21,773 nucleotides of DNA from NCBI GenBank assembly GCA_003254885.1, contig QANT01004231.1, positions 1 to 21,773 of the forward strand, written 5' to 3'. The position numbers and the translations under genes are program-made. Below are positions 1-9,634 of the stretch, piece by piece. The notes beneath the pieces were generated by a model, which saw nothing but the letters and a program-made list of their open reading frames with translations, made no database searches and had not been told where the DNA came from. Positions within the stretch are counted from its first letter, which is position 1. Each line of letters opens with the position of its first letter. Origin of the DNA: Purshia tridentata (lineage: Eukaryota > Streptophyta > Magnoliopsida > Rosales > Rosaceae).

Positions 1-35
1 ATTATTGAAATTTGGTATTTAAAGTCAATTAACCT

Positions 36-371
36 AAACAAAAAAACTAATTTAATGAAGCAGATTTAAGCCTATAGAGTGGATGCCCTAAGCCACCATT
101 AGAAAATCTTTGGAATTTAAGCCCATATAGTGAAAGACTAAAAGCGGGTATTTTTAGAATGTTCCAGAAGAAAACCTTGCATGGGCTACAGGCCATCAGC
201 CCATATTGTGGATGCCCTAATTAAGCCATCATTAACGCTGGAACTCCTTTCAAATTGTTCCCACCAAACTTCTCTTGAATTGGTTATCCGTGAAAGTGTG
301 ACTAACAAACGACAGAGGCAGAATCGCTCCCCCTTTGACATTTGCTCGATCTTGAAGTTTTTCAGCTGAGA
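36..371 (+). promoter_or_regulatory. Promoter and 5' leader of HSP70 copy 1
   Basis: This region lies directly upstream of the copy 1 ATG and is collinear, without visible indels, with 7315-7650 upstream of copy 2 (offset 7279). It holds a perfect three-unit heat-shock element at 156-170. It also contains an imperfect internal direct repeat (68-101 and 197-234, both with GTGGATGCCCTAA or GAGTGGATGCCCTAA) and RGCCCA-type motifs near 119 and 198. No convincing TATA box is placed downstream of the HSE, so the transcription start is unknown. Homology to the copy 3 upstream region is confined to roughly the last 30 bases before the ATG. Confidence 0.6.
156..170 (+). promoter_or_regulatory. Perfect heat-shock element upstream of copy 1
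   Basis: The sequence aGAAtgTTCcaGAAg matches nGAAnnTTCnnGAAn exactly, the consensus bound by trimeric heat-shock factor. It sits about 200 bp upstream of the HSP70 copy 1 start codon, a plausible place for HSF control of an HSP70 gene. Whether it is used is inference. Confidence 0.7.
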
Positions 372-585
372 ATGGCGGGAAAAGAAAAGGGTCATGCAAT
401 CGGTATCGATTTGGGGACGACATACTCGTGCGTGGCAGTGTGGCAGCTTGATCATGTAGAAGTCATAGTAAACGATCAGGGAAACAGGACCACCCCATCT
501 TATGTTGCCTTCACTGCTACTGAGCGTTTGGTGGGTGATGTAGCATTTAACCAAGTCATCAGAAACCCCACTGACTCCATTTTTG

Positions 586-887
586 GTATGTATAAGAATT
601 TATTTGTATATTACCCTTTTTCTTTCAAATTAGTTTTATATATCACAGTGAGGCTCGTGTGTGTATGTATATATATATGTGTGTAATTTATTTATATATT
701 ACCCTTTGTTTTTCAAATTAGTTTTATATATCACTGTGAGGCTCGTGTGTGTGTATATATATGTAACATAATATTTAGTCACAATAAGAACAACGAATTT
801 GTGACAAAATAAATTAGATGGTGTTTAAATATTGTTGGTTTTTTTTTTCTCGAAGTGTGTTTCTAAGTTTTAAGCATCAATTTGCAG
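586..887 (+). other. Intron of copy 1 with internal tandem duplication
   Basis: This is a 302-nt phase-1 intron with donor GTATGT and acceptor TTTGCAG, at the position conserved in plant cytosolic HSP70 genes. It contains two diverged tandem units of about 80-90 bp (about 598-685 and 686-763). Each has an ATTACCCTTT block, a CAAATTAGTTTTATATATCAC block, GTGAGGCTCGTGTGTG, then a GT/AT microsatellite. The copy 2 and copy 3 introns carry only one such unit. Confidence 0.75.
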
Positions 888-1869
888 ATGCGAAGAGGTT
901 AATTGGTAGAAAATTCAGTGACATATGTGTACAAAATTATTTGAAGCTGTGGCCATTCAAGGTTATTGAAGGTCCTAGTGACAAGCCCATGATTGTGGTT
1001 AACCATGAGGGTCAAGAGAAACAGTTTGCTGCTGAAGAAATCTCATCCATGGTTCTTGCAAAGATGAAGGAGATTGCTGAGGTGTACCTCGACTCAACTG
1101 TGAAGGATGCAGTAATCACTGTCCCCGCTTACTTCAATGATTCACAACGCCAGGCTACGAAAAATGCTGGAGTCAATGCAGGCTTGAATGTTATGCGTAT
1201 TATCAATGAACCAACGGCCGCAGCCATTGCTTATGGCCTTGAAAAGCAGGCCGGTTGGTATAGCAAGAGAAATGTGATGATATTTGATTTGGGTGGTGGC
1301 ACTTTAGATGTGTCCCTACTTACTCTAGGGGATGGTGTCTTTGAAGTGAAGGCCACAGCTGGAGACACTCACCTTGGAGGTGAGGACTTTGATAACACAA
1401 TGGTGAACTACTGTGTTGAGGAATTCAAGAGGAAGCATGATTTGGACGTCAGTGAAAACTCCAAAGCTCTTAGGAGGTTAAGAAATGCCTGCGAGAAGAC
1501 GAAAAGGAGACTTTCATTTACATCCTCGACTGAAATTGAAATTGATTGTTTGTATCAGGGTACCGATTTTTATGCAACTATTACCCGTGCCAAATTTGAA
1601 CAATTGAACATGAATTTCTTCAAAAAGTGTATGGAGCCTGTGGAGAACTGTTTGAGTGATGCTAAGATGGATGTTAGTAGTGTACATGATGTTGTTCTTG
1701 CTGGTGGATCTTCGAGAATTCCGAAAGTGCAGGAACTATTACAGAATGTGTTCAAGGGAAAGAAGTTGTGCGGAAGCATTAATCCTGATGAGGCAGTGGC
1801 ATACGGAGCCGCTGTTCAAGCTGCAGTTTTGAGTGGGAATAAAAATGGGAAGCTTCATGATTTTTCTCT

Positions 1870-2065
1870 CTTGGATGTCACCCCTCTGTCACTTGGGGTG
1901 GAGACTATAGACGATGTTCGCAAGAAAATCCTGCATGTTATGATTCCAAGAAACACCAGAATTCCCACTTGGATGTCACCCCTCTGTCACTTGGGGTGGA
2001 GATTATAGACGATGTTCGCAAGAAAATCATGCATGTTATGATTCCAAGAAACACCAGAATTCCCA
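1870..2065 (+). repeat. 98-bp tandem duplication inside exon 2 of copy 1
   Basis: Unit 1 is 1870-1967 and unit 2 is 1968-2065. They differ at two positions (GAGACTATAG versus GAGATTATAG, and AATCCTGCAT versus AATCATGCAT). The unit covers the LDVTPLSLG to RNTRIP segment, the linker end and start of the beta domain. Copies 2 and 3 have the segment once, so the duplication is private to copy 1 and causes its frameshift. Confidence 0.95.
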
Positions 2066-2331
2066 CCAAGAAGAATCGTACGCTTTCTAATCAGTTTGAC
2101 AACCAAAGTAGAGTCAGCTTTCTGATTTATGAGGGTGAGAGTGAAACAACCTTAAATAATAACTTTTTGGGTAAATTTAGTCTGGATGGAATTGCTCCAG
2201 CTCCCAAGGGTGCTGCTAAATTCGATGTATGTTTTAGTATTGATGCGAATGGTATCTTGAATGTCTCTGCTGAGGACAAGTCTACTGGTCAGAAGAAAGG
2301 GATAACAATCAACACTGATAGAAAAAGTTAA

Positions 2332-3584
2332 TTTTGAGGGAATCGAGAAGATAAGGTAAAAAGTGAGAGTACGTTTATAGCATATACTAAGACTGAAATA
2401 GCAATTCATCCTTACTTTCGTAGCCCAAAAAAAAGAAAAGATTGTATAGCAATATATATTATAAAATCAATTCAATATCCTACAGATTTAGCCATGCATA
2501 TTGTTAATTTGTTTTTAATTTTTCCAGGTTAGCAGAAGCCTAGCTCTATGTTTTGCATGTTGTTTGAGGATGGATCAAATTTTGGGGTAGTGAAGCAGAT
2601 CGACAACGGGCACTATATATTTTGCTGGCTTGGTCGGTGTCTCCCATGGTTACCATAAATCATCTTTTTGTTTTTTCAATCTTACAACTCAACGTACGTA
2701 GGTGAAATATTTGCTAAAATGTTAGACATGTTAAACAATTGAACATCTTCTTGTCTTTGGTGCTTTTGATTAAATGCAAGCCTCTATTATAAGATCAATT
2801 AGTCTCTTATTCTTTAATAGCTTGGTGCATGTTCAAACTCCAAGTCTTGGTTCAACTACACCCGTAGCAGATTGACTTGATTTTTTGAAATTCACATTTT
2901 TCTTAATTTCTGGAATTATATTTTGAATGATTTTCACATTAATATATGCAGATTCTATTCAGGCTTGAGTTCGAGCTCAGACTAAATTATTAAGCTAATG
3001 AGAAAATAATTAACTCCTTGGCTCAATCAAGCTCACTATAAAATCCCAAACAAATTAATTGATGAACGGAGTTGAGACAGTGGAGAAAGAATAGCATAGT
3101 ACTAGAACTGTAATAGCATGTATTAGAAGATTAATTTGATGTTTTATTTGATTTAGACACAATGGCCTGAATTATCTTGACTCTACTTGGATCGATGTAT
3201 ATGTTGGACACAGAAAATGATACATTTATTTAATAGATAAGCTTGTTCTTAGTTTGAAACCAAATCTTTAATTTACTTGCAATTCGAAGGACTAAGCTTG
3301 TTATGCATGCTTATTTAATTATAAGTGAACACATGCAAATTCAATTTTGAAACTCATATGGTCAGATTTAAGTTTCAGTAACACAACTCATTTAAAGTTA
3401 CCAATTAACTTTAAATTTATGATGACTCATGAAGTTACATTGAATTTGTATCTTTGAAAGTGTAATTTGAATCGGTCTTCTCTTTTTTTCTGTTTCATGA
3501 AGTTGTACTTCTAACCTATTTGTGTAGTTTAGGCCTCATTGTTGCATCGGGCCATGTTGGGCAATTGTACTAATATCCTTTATA
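2332..3584 (+). other. 3' flank of HSP70 copy 1, with probable 3'-UTR intron
   Basis: This region is homologous to the 3' flanks of copies 2 and 3. A well-formed intron is apparent at 2356-2527 (AAG|GTAAAA ... TTTTTCCAG|GTTAGCAG, 172 nt). It is conserved in all three copies, but the sequence after it shows no HSP70 C-terminal coding similarity. The segment 3061-3260 (AGTACTAGAACTGTAATAGC, then a CTTGACTCTACTTG block) also recurs at 6451-6615 and 15768-15960 beside the HSP70 relic. No separate gene is visible. Confidence 0.6.
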
Positions 3585-3856
3585 TCTTTACTATTATAAT
3601 ATCAGGAGAAGTGTTTTGTATTACATTACATGCTTTACCAAATTATAATTTGCCTAAAATATCTTTCATTGAAACTAATAAATAAGGGTATAATTGTAAA
3701 ATGTAAGAATCAAAATAAAATTTTAAAAATAAAAAACATCCTACTATCTTAAAATGTGGAGGGAGTGATGAAAATTTATTAAATAATAAAAATATATAAA
3801 AACATACATAATATAATTTTCAATTGACTCGTGCAGAGCACGTGCCAAGAATCAAG
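3585..3856 (+). mobile_element. Non-autonomous Helitron-like element (272 bp)
   Basis: The element starts TCTTTACTATTATAATA, a typical plant Helitron 5' end. It ends with a short hairpin (CGTGC-AGA-GCACG) about 10 bp before CAAG, a one-base variant of the CTRR terminus. It sits between A and T with no target duplication. The other block has the unoccupied site at about 13220-13240, where CTTTATA runs straight into TATAAATTAGGGC. It has no coding capacity, so it must have been mobilised in trans. Confidence 0.8.
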
Positions 3857-4090
3857 TATAAATTAGGGCAATTGCATTTTAGTACCTCAAATATACCTCG
3901 TATTGTAAATTAGCACCATTTCAATTTCAATTCTTAACCTCATCTTTATTTTTTTGACAAATACATACCTCCGATAAGATGGTGGCCAACTCGAGAAGAG
4001 ATTTGGAGAGCTTGGCCTAGAAGCATCCTTTGGATACTCCGTTGGAGTCAATCCCAGTATTTGATCCCAATGTTGGCCTTCTTATTATGA

Positions 4091-4399
4091 CGGACTCGAT
4101 CACTAGGTGTTAGGCCCAGTAGGGAAATACGTCGCACTGGATATGGGCGGGTTCGTGAAGTTCGGATCTCCTCGTCCTCGTCTTCGTCTTCGTCTTCCTC
4201 TCAGCCATCTACAGTGATTGTCACCAAGTTATCAGCTAAAGTGCAGTGGTTGGAGGAGGAACTATGTGCTGAGAATATAGCGGCTCGCCAAAGAGAGAGG
4301 GAGGATTTGTTCGCCCATCTGGAAGCGTCGATGTTTGGGTTTGTTCGGCCACCACCCTGTCATCAGCCACTGCCAAACGAAGATGACGCTATTGCCTAG
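4091..4399 (+). pseudogene. Fragment of Ptta/En-Spm-type plant transposase ORF
   Basis: The frame is open for 102 residues after a TGA at 4088-4090 and ends at TAG 4397-4399. It reads an Arg-rich stretch (RRTGYGRVREVR), a run of about ten serines encoded by TCC/TCG/TCT repeats, then an acidic, probably coiled-coil segment (KVQWLEEELCAENIAARQRE and following). This layout resembles the C-terminus of plant transposase (Ptta/En/Spm) proteins. The rest is missing, so it is a transposon relic. The family call is from remembered resemblance and is moderate. Confidence 0.5.
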
Positions 4400-4533
4400 G
4401 GATAGATTGACCACTACGATCATTATTTAATTATCATTTGTATGGATATATATTTGAAAATAATTATGCAATGTTAATATTAAATTTTTGCTACTTTGTG
4501 TTAATATAAATTTATTAATACATTTTCAATTAC

Positions 4534-4562
4534 AAAAAAAAAAAAAAAAAAAAAAAAAAAAN
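4534..4562 (+). repeat. Poly-A run followed by an ambiguous base (N)
   Basis: A run of 28 A ends in an N at 4562. The homologous place in copy B (about 13913-13950) is ordinary A-rich sequence without a long run. Length and sequence here may not be reliable. Confidence 0.9.
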
Positions 4563-4846
4563 AACCTTAGGCGACAAATTGTTTCGTCTCCCAAGGTTAT
4601 TTCATTGCCCAAAGTATTTATAAAAATAACAAATATGACAAGATAAAAAAAACCATAGGCGATGAAATATTCGTCTCCCAATGTTGTATTAGGTGATGTT
4701 GCTCAAAGTTTACTTTGGAAGATGAATTTGTTCATCGCCCAAAGTAACCTTGAGCAACGAATTTCTATTTTTGTCACCCAAGAACTTGGGCAACCAAAGC
4801 CGCCCAAAACCTTGGGCGACCAGAGCCGCCATGAACATTTTTCGTA

Positions 4847-5946
4847 ACATCTTTTTGGGTCTTCATGAATGTTTCCTCTGTTTTTGTTTGAAATGTGAAT
4901 CTGGGTTTTGCATTGTATGTTATCTTTGGTGTCCTTTGGGTTTACCCATGCTGTAATTGAGAAATTCTTAGTTTTGGTTGGTGCGTTCTGCTTGTATTGG
5001 TTTATAACATTGTTGACGGTGTGAATTTGCTGTGTACAATAAGTGGGTTTTATGCAATAGATTTGTTTATATTGAGAAATTGTGAATTTTATGAGTTCAT
5101 TTAGTGCATTGTGTTTTAATAGTATTTTTCTTTGCAATGCAATTTTTGAGATTGGAGGTTACAGTGGTTTTCTTCTTTTATCCTTGCTGCCCTTTATGAG
5201 GCTGCTTAGAAATTGTTCAGACTAGAATAGAGATAAACATAATAGTGACCTTATGGGTTTGTTATGTTTCAGTATAAGTCAAGCTAAAAACTTGTCTCAA
5301 TAACATTCATTGTTCTATTTAGCTGATTGACTAAGCTCTAATATTTTTAGCTTTATGTGACTATAAGTACGTAAAGACTTTGACATACATATATATTTGT
5401 TTTCTCACCTCATCAACCAAAAACTCATTGCCCTTGAAACCTAAGAGAGGAATGTTTACTGGTTTGCTTGGAAACATTTCACTACTTTCATATTTCGCAA
5501 AGATCGAAGTAACATTGGGCGTAATTTCATTATATGTGGTTTTGCATAGCTTTCCATGGCAGAAGCGATGCCTCTACCTTACTTTGTTATCACCTCCATA
5601 GTTGTGGCAACTGTTCTTATTTTGAATTTCTTGAATTACTTTGGTTTGCTTAATGCTAGAGTCTAGCGCTTCTGGGAAGATTTCATTACCGGGTTAGATT
5701 GTGAAGAACTAGAGAGAGAAGGGAGGTGAGACAGTGAGAAAGACTGATTTGTCCTCACAAAAATCTCCTATGTGAGTCACACAGCCAGAATTAACGGAAA
5801 TTGCCAGAAAATAGATGGTATATATGGACCAACTTGTGATACGTTGAAGAAAAACTTGACCAATTTAAGACAAAAATTAAATCATGGACCAACTTAGAAA
5901 AAATGTGAAAGCAAGGGGACCAATGATACATTTTTTTTCTTATATG
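4847..5946. other. Unidentified 1.1-kb segment replacing the end of CACTA remnant A
   Basis: Homology with the second block stops near 4846 and resumes near 5947 (the TAAATATATACATATAAG tract). The second block has its CACTA end plus about 130 bp of other DNA here instead. The segment is AT-rich with only short, unconvincing ORFs (for example 5380-5601 +). It could be an insertion, a captured fragment or the ancestral state. No target duplication or terminal repeat was identified. Confidence 0.4.
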
Positions 5947-6615
5947 AACATATAAAATAGATAAATATATACATATAAGTATATAGATATACAGACCCAT
6001 ATATATAGAAAATTATGATCATTAATTCTTGAGTGATTCATAAGCCGGTCCAATTTTTTTTCCTCTCTTAGACTAATACCTTAATATTTTTTTATTTTTA
6101 ATTAAGATCTAAAAATATTATCCAAATGTTTTTAATTTAAAAAATGTACAGCCTAAGTCACTCAACCATTTGTTATTTTTTTCTGGTCATAATTGAATTT
6201 CATTGTAGCCCAAAACACAAACAAAGAAGAACAAAAAAAACCAGCCCAAAACTAAGCCCACTAGTCGATACAACCAAGAAGGGAAACTGCAAAAGTCCTC
6301 ACACACCCCAGCCTTGAACCTTTCACTCATAGCTTGCCTCAGCTGACCCTGGTCTCAAGCTCTCCTCTAAGCTCTGGATCGTCGATCGACTTCCATCAAT
6401 CGATATGATCTGTTGCCAAATTGTCCACGCCACCGAAATCGTCCACTCCAAACTTGTGAAGGAGTTGAAGACAGTGGAGTCAAAAGCATAGTACTAGAAC
6501 TGTAATAGCATGTATAGTATAAAATTAATTGATATTATTATTGTTTAATTTATTTAAGTCGCAGTCTTGACTCTACTTGATATATAAGCTCGAAAGAGAA
6601 AATGATACTTTGCTG
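5947..6615 (+). other. Flanks of the HSP70 relic, block 1 version
   Basis: 5947-6270 (with a 6028-6145 insertion) matches 15152-15320 in block 2, including TCTGGTCATAATTGAATTTC. 6451-6615 matches 15768-15930 downstream of the HSP70 relic. The HSP70-derived pieces themselves are not detectable between 6270 and 6450, so this copy has lost or replaced them. No gene is visible. Confidence 0.55.
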
Positions 6616-7314
6616 AAATTACATTCCGATACATATATGTATATATGTATAAATCTCATTATCTATTACATCATTATGTCAGATAATCTCGAGAATGTTT
6701 ATCTTTGATTGCCAAGTGCTCTGTGGACTGAGAATCAATCCGAACGATTGGATGGACTTAGAGTCATTCTAAGTACCGTAAGAAGTTGAAGGGTTTCATC
6801 TTCATGATGATGTCTCGAGGTCCAGGAACAAAGCTCACACAATAAGGGGTAGTGAATGAGTGCTTGAATTCACTGTGTAGTCCGCCTCTGCTCTTACATA
6901 GAACCAATGACTCCTAGTCCCTCCCATATATAAAGGTATCTAGGAGTTCAATATATCGTAGTATGATTCTAATAAAAGACTTGCTGCATCATCTGATTTA
7001 TACAGCTCATATGACAGCTATCCAAGCATTAATCCTTGTACAATATAGATTATGCTTTACTTAATTATAATATTAATTACTTGCATATTAAGCAATAGTG
7101 TTTAATTAATCCGATTAGAAACAATGCCTAAGTCCACATATTTTCTTACAAATATTTGATTTAGGTGGTGGTGATGTGTCAACACCCCATAGGGAATGGT
7201 GCAAAATAAACCCTAACCCTATTTGGCTTTGGGACCCGTTGACTCTAGATTTTTTTTTTCTCCCTTATAAGTTTTCAATGAATTATCTCATTCAATCAAT
7301 AAAAACAAAAACAA
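6616..7314. other. Intergenic, possible LTR-derived sequence
   Basis: Unique to block 1 and ends where the block 2 promoter homology begins. Parts (for example CCCATATATAAAGG at about 6926 in a non-coding context) look like an LTR promoter region, but TG..CA ends and a target duplication were not found. A tract of AAAAAC units at about 7301-7325 marks the junction with the duplicated promoter. No ORF of note. Confidence 0.3.
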
Positions 7315-7650
7315 AAACAAAAAAACTAATTTAATGAAGCAGATTTAAGCCTATAGAGTGGATGCCCTAAGCCACCATTAGAAAATCTTTGGAATTTAAG
7401 CCCATATAGTGAAAGACTAAAAGCGGGTATTTTTAGAATGTTCCAGAAGAAAACCTTGCATGGGCTACAGGCCATCAGCCCATATTGTGGATGCCCTAAT
7501 TAAGCCATCATTAACGCTGGAACTCCTTTCAAATTGTTCCCACCAAACTTCTCTTGAATTGGTTATCCGTGAAAGTGTGACTAACAAACGACAGAGGCAG
7601 AATCGCTCCCCCTTTGACATTTGCTCGATCTTGAAGTTTTTCAGCTGAGA
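7315..7650 (+). promoter_or_regulatory. Promoter and 5' leader of HSP70 copy 2
   Basis: Practically identical to the copy 1 upstream region at an offset of 7279, including the heat-shock element and the imperfect direct repeat. The left limit of homology falls in an AAAAAC-rich tract that may have mediated the block duplication. Confidence 0.6.
7435..7449 (+). promoter_or_regulatory. Perfect heat-shock element upstream of copy 2
   Basis: aGAAtgTTCcaGAAg matches nGAAnnTTCnnGAAn, about 200 bp before the start codon, and is the duplicate of the site at 156-170. It suggests HSF-driven heat induction of the one uninterrupted HSP70 gene in the window. Confidence 0.7.
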
Positions 7651-9634
7651 ATGGCGGGAAAAGAAAAGGGTCATGCAATCGGTATCGATTTGGGGACGAC
7701 ATACTCGTGCGTGGCAGTGTGGCAGCTTGATCATGTAGAAGTCATAGTAAACGATCAGGGAAACAGGACCACCCCATCTTATGTTGCCTTCACTGCTACT
7801 GAGCGTTTGGTAGGTGATGTAGCATTTAACCAAGTCATCAGAAACCCCATTGACTCCATTTTTGGTATGTATATATATAAATATACAATAATACTATTCG
7901 TGCCATATTTTTATACCATATTTTTTATACTATCCTTACGTGTAATTATTGTACTGGTAGGGTATTTTTTTATTTTAGGGTTTTTATTTTTATTTCTTTA
8001 AGTGTCCATTGTATGAATACCATATAGATTGTCACGTAAGATAGTATAAAATTATGGTATAAAAATGTAATAAGTATAGTATTATTGATAAATATATGTA
8101 TATCAATTTATTTATATGTTACCCATTGTTTTTCAAATCAGTTTTATATATCACTGTGCGGCTCGTGTGTATGTGTATATATATATATATATATATAAAT
8201 TAAGAACAACAAATTTATTTAGATGGTGTTTAAATATTGTTGTTGTTTTTTCTCGAAGCATGTTTCTAAGTTTGGCATCAATTTGCAGATGCAAAGAGGT
8301 TAATTGGTAGAAGATTCAGTGACATATGTGTACAAAATTATTTGAAGCTGTGGCCATTCAAGGTTATTGAAGGTCCTAGTGACAAGCCCATGATTGTGGT
8401 TAACCACGAGGGTCAAGAGAAACAGTTTGCTGCTGAAGAAATCTCATCCATGGTTCTTGCAAAGATGAAGGAGATTGCTGAGGTGTACCTCGACTCAACT
8501 GTGAAGGATGCAGTAATCACTGTCCCTGCTTACTTCAATGATTCACAACGCCAGGCTACGAAAAATGCTGGAGTCAATGCAGGCTTGAATGTTATGCGTA
8601 TTATCAATGAACCAATGGCCGCAGCCATTGCTTATGGCCTTGAAAAGCAGGCCGGTTGGTATAGCAAGAGAAATGTGATGATATTTGATTTGGGTGGTGG
8701 CACTTTAGATGTGTCCCTACTTACTATAGGGGATGGTGTCTTTGAAGTGAAGGCCACAGCTGGTGACACCCACCTTGGAGGTGAGGACTTTGATAACAAA
8801 ATGGTGAACTACTGTGTTGAGCAATTCGAGATGAAGCATTATTTGGACGTCAGTAAAAACTCAAAAGCTCTTAGGAGGTTAAGAAATGCCTGCGAGAAGG
8901 CGAAAAGGAGACTTTCATTTACGTCCTCGACTGAAATTGAAATTGATTGTTTGTATCAGGGTACCGATTTTTATGTAACTATTACCCGTGCCAAATTTGA
9001 ACAATTAAACATGAATTTCTTCAAAAAGTGTATGGAGCCTGTGGAGAACTGTTTGAGTGATGCTAAGATGGATGTTAGCAGTGTACATGATGTTGTTCTT
9101 GCTGGTGGATCGTCGAGAATTCCGAAAGTGCAGGAACTATTACAGAATGTGTTCAAGGGAAAGAAGCTATGCGGAAGCATTAATCCTGATGAGGCAGTGG
9201 CATACGGAGCCGCTGTTCAAGCTGCAGTTTTGAGTGGGAATAAAAATGGGAAGCTTCATGATTTTTCTCTCTTGGATGTCACCCCTCTGTCACTTGGGTT
9301 GCAGACTGAAGACGTTGTTCGCAAGAAAGTCATGCATGTTATGATTCCAAGAAACACCAGAATTCCCACCAAGAAGAATCGTACGCTTTCTAATCAGTAT
9401 GACAACCAAAGTGGAGTCAGCTTTCTGATTTATGAGGGTGAGAGTGAAACAACCTTAAATAATAACTTTTTGGGTAAATTTAGTCTGGATGGAATTGCTC
9501 CAGCTCCCAAGGGTGCTGCTAATTTGGATGTCTGTTTTAGTATTGATGCGAATGGTATCCTGAATGTCTCTGCTGCGGACAAGTCCACTGGTCAGAAGAA
9601 AGGGATAACAATCAACACTGATAGAAAAAGTTAA
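7651..9634 (+). CDS. HSP70-like protein, lidless (519 aa), copy 2
   Basis: Two exons, 7651-7864 and 8289-9634, with a 424-nt phase-1 intron (GTATGT..TTTGCAG) in the Asp-72 codon, the standard plant HSP70 position. It encodes an ATP-dependent chaperone-like protein, by family membership cytosolic or nuclear. Visible motifs: IDLGTTYS (12-19), Lys-74 in DAKR, Glu-179 in [17 protein letters not shown] (203-212), [14 protein letters not shown] (340-353), linker [14 protein letters not shown] (about 395-408), and the beta substrate-binding domain (about 410-510, with NNNFLGKF and [11 protein letters not shown]). The frame stops at [10 protein letters not shown], so the alpha-helical lid and EEVD tail of canonical HSP70 (about 650 aa) are missing. 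Oddities: NEPTAAA reads NEPMAAA, and the usual hydrophobic linker DLLLLDV reads DFSLLDV. The stop is 24 nt before a probable 3' intron, too close to predict NMD. It is the only copy with an uninterrupted frame. Whether it is functional is not shown by sequence alone. Confidence 0.85.
7886..8087. mobile_element. MITE-like inverted-repeat element in copy 2 intron (202 bp)
   Basis: Left arm CAATAATACTAT..ATTTTTATACCATA..TATACTATCCTTACGTG is matched, inverted, by CACGTAAGATAGTATA..TATGGTATAAAAAT..AGTATTATTG, giving arms of about 55-60 bp. Flanking ATA trinucleotides could be the target duplication but are uninformative in this AT-rich context. The element is absent from the introns of copies 1 and 3 and accounts for the longer copy 2 intron. 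Confidence 0.7.

Larger units (their letters stand above)
372..2331 (+). pseudogene. HSP70-like copy 1, frameshifted by a 98-bp tandem duplication
   Basis: Exon 1 is 372-585 (71 codons plus one base), the intron is 586-887 (GTATGT..TTTGCAG), and exon 2 starts at 888, completing the Asp codon of DAKRLIGR. The nucleotide-binding domain is complete: IDLGTTYS (residues 12-19), [31 protein letters not shown]. The linker and start of the beta substrate-binding domain follow. Bases 1870-1967 are then repeated at 1968-2065 with two mismatches. Because 98 is not a multiple of 3, the frame shifts and stops at 2006-2008, predicting a 444-residue product ending in about 10 foreign residues. The original frame resumes in the second repeat unit and runs to the family stop at 2329-2331. 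The early stop lies about 350 nt before a likely 3' intron, so the transcript is a candidate for nonsense-mediated decay. Even without the duplication the protein would lack the helical lid and EEVD tail. The ATG at 372 is chosen because [17 protein letters not shown] matches the plant HSP70 N-terminus. Confidence 0.85.
3857..4846 (+). mobile_element. CACTA (En/Spm-like) transposon remnant A
   Basis: This is homologous to 13236-15021 in the second block. It contains the C-terminal part of a plant Ptta/En-Spm-type transposase-associated ORF (4091-4399). A 3' array of inverted subterminal repeats follows, built on CCTTAGGCGACGAA and TTCGTCTCCCAAGG variants (4563-4600, 4653-4690, 4745-4835), as in plant CACTA ends. 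The terminal CACTA motif itself is missing: similarity to copy B stops near 4846. The exact left limit is uncertain, and the first roughly 120 bp may belong to another repeat. Confidence 0.6.

Noticed and set aside
186..554. 122-aa minus-strand ORF over the copy 1 promoter and exon 1 (and its twin at 7465-7833)
   Set aside because: Antisense shadow of the conserved HSP70 exon 1. No own motifs, and it recurs only because the block is duplicated.
1570..1779. 69-aa minus-strand ORF repeated in all three HSP70 copies (also 8971-9180 and 18356-18565)
   Set aside because: Its conservation follows from the coding frame on the + strand. It lies wholly inside exon 2.
4703..5137. 144-aa minus-strand ORF
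   Set aside because: Spans the edge of the CACTA subterminal repeats and unrelated AT-rich DNA. Low-complexity composition, no recognisable domain.
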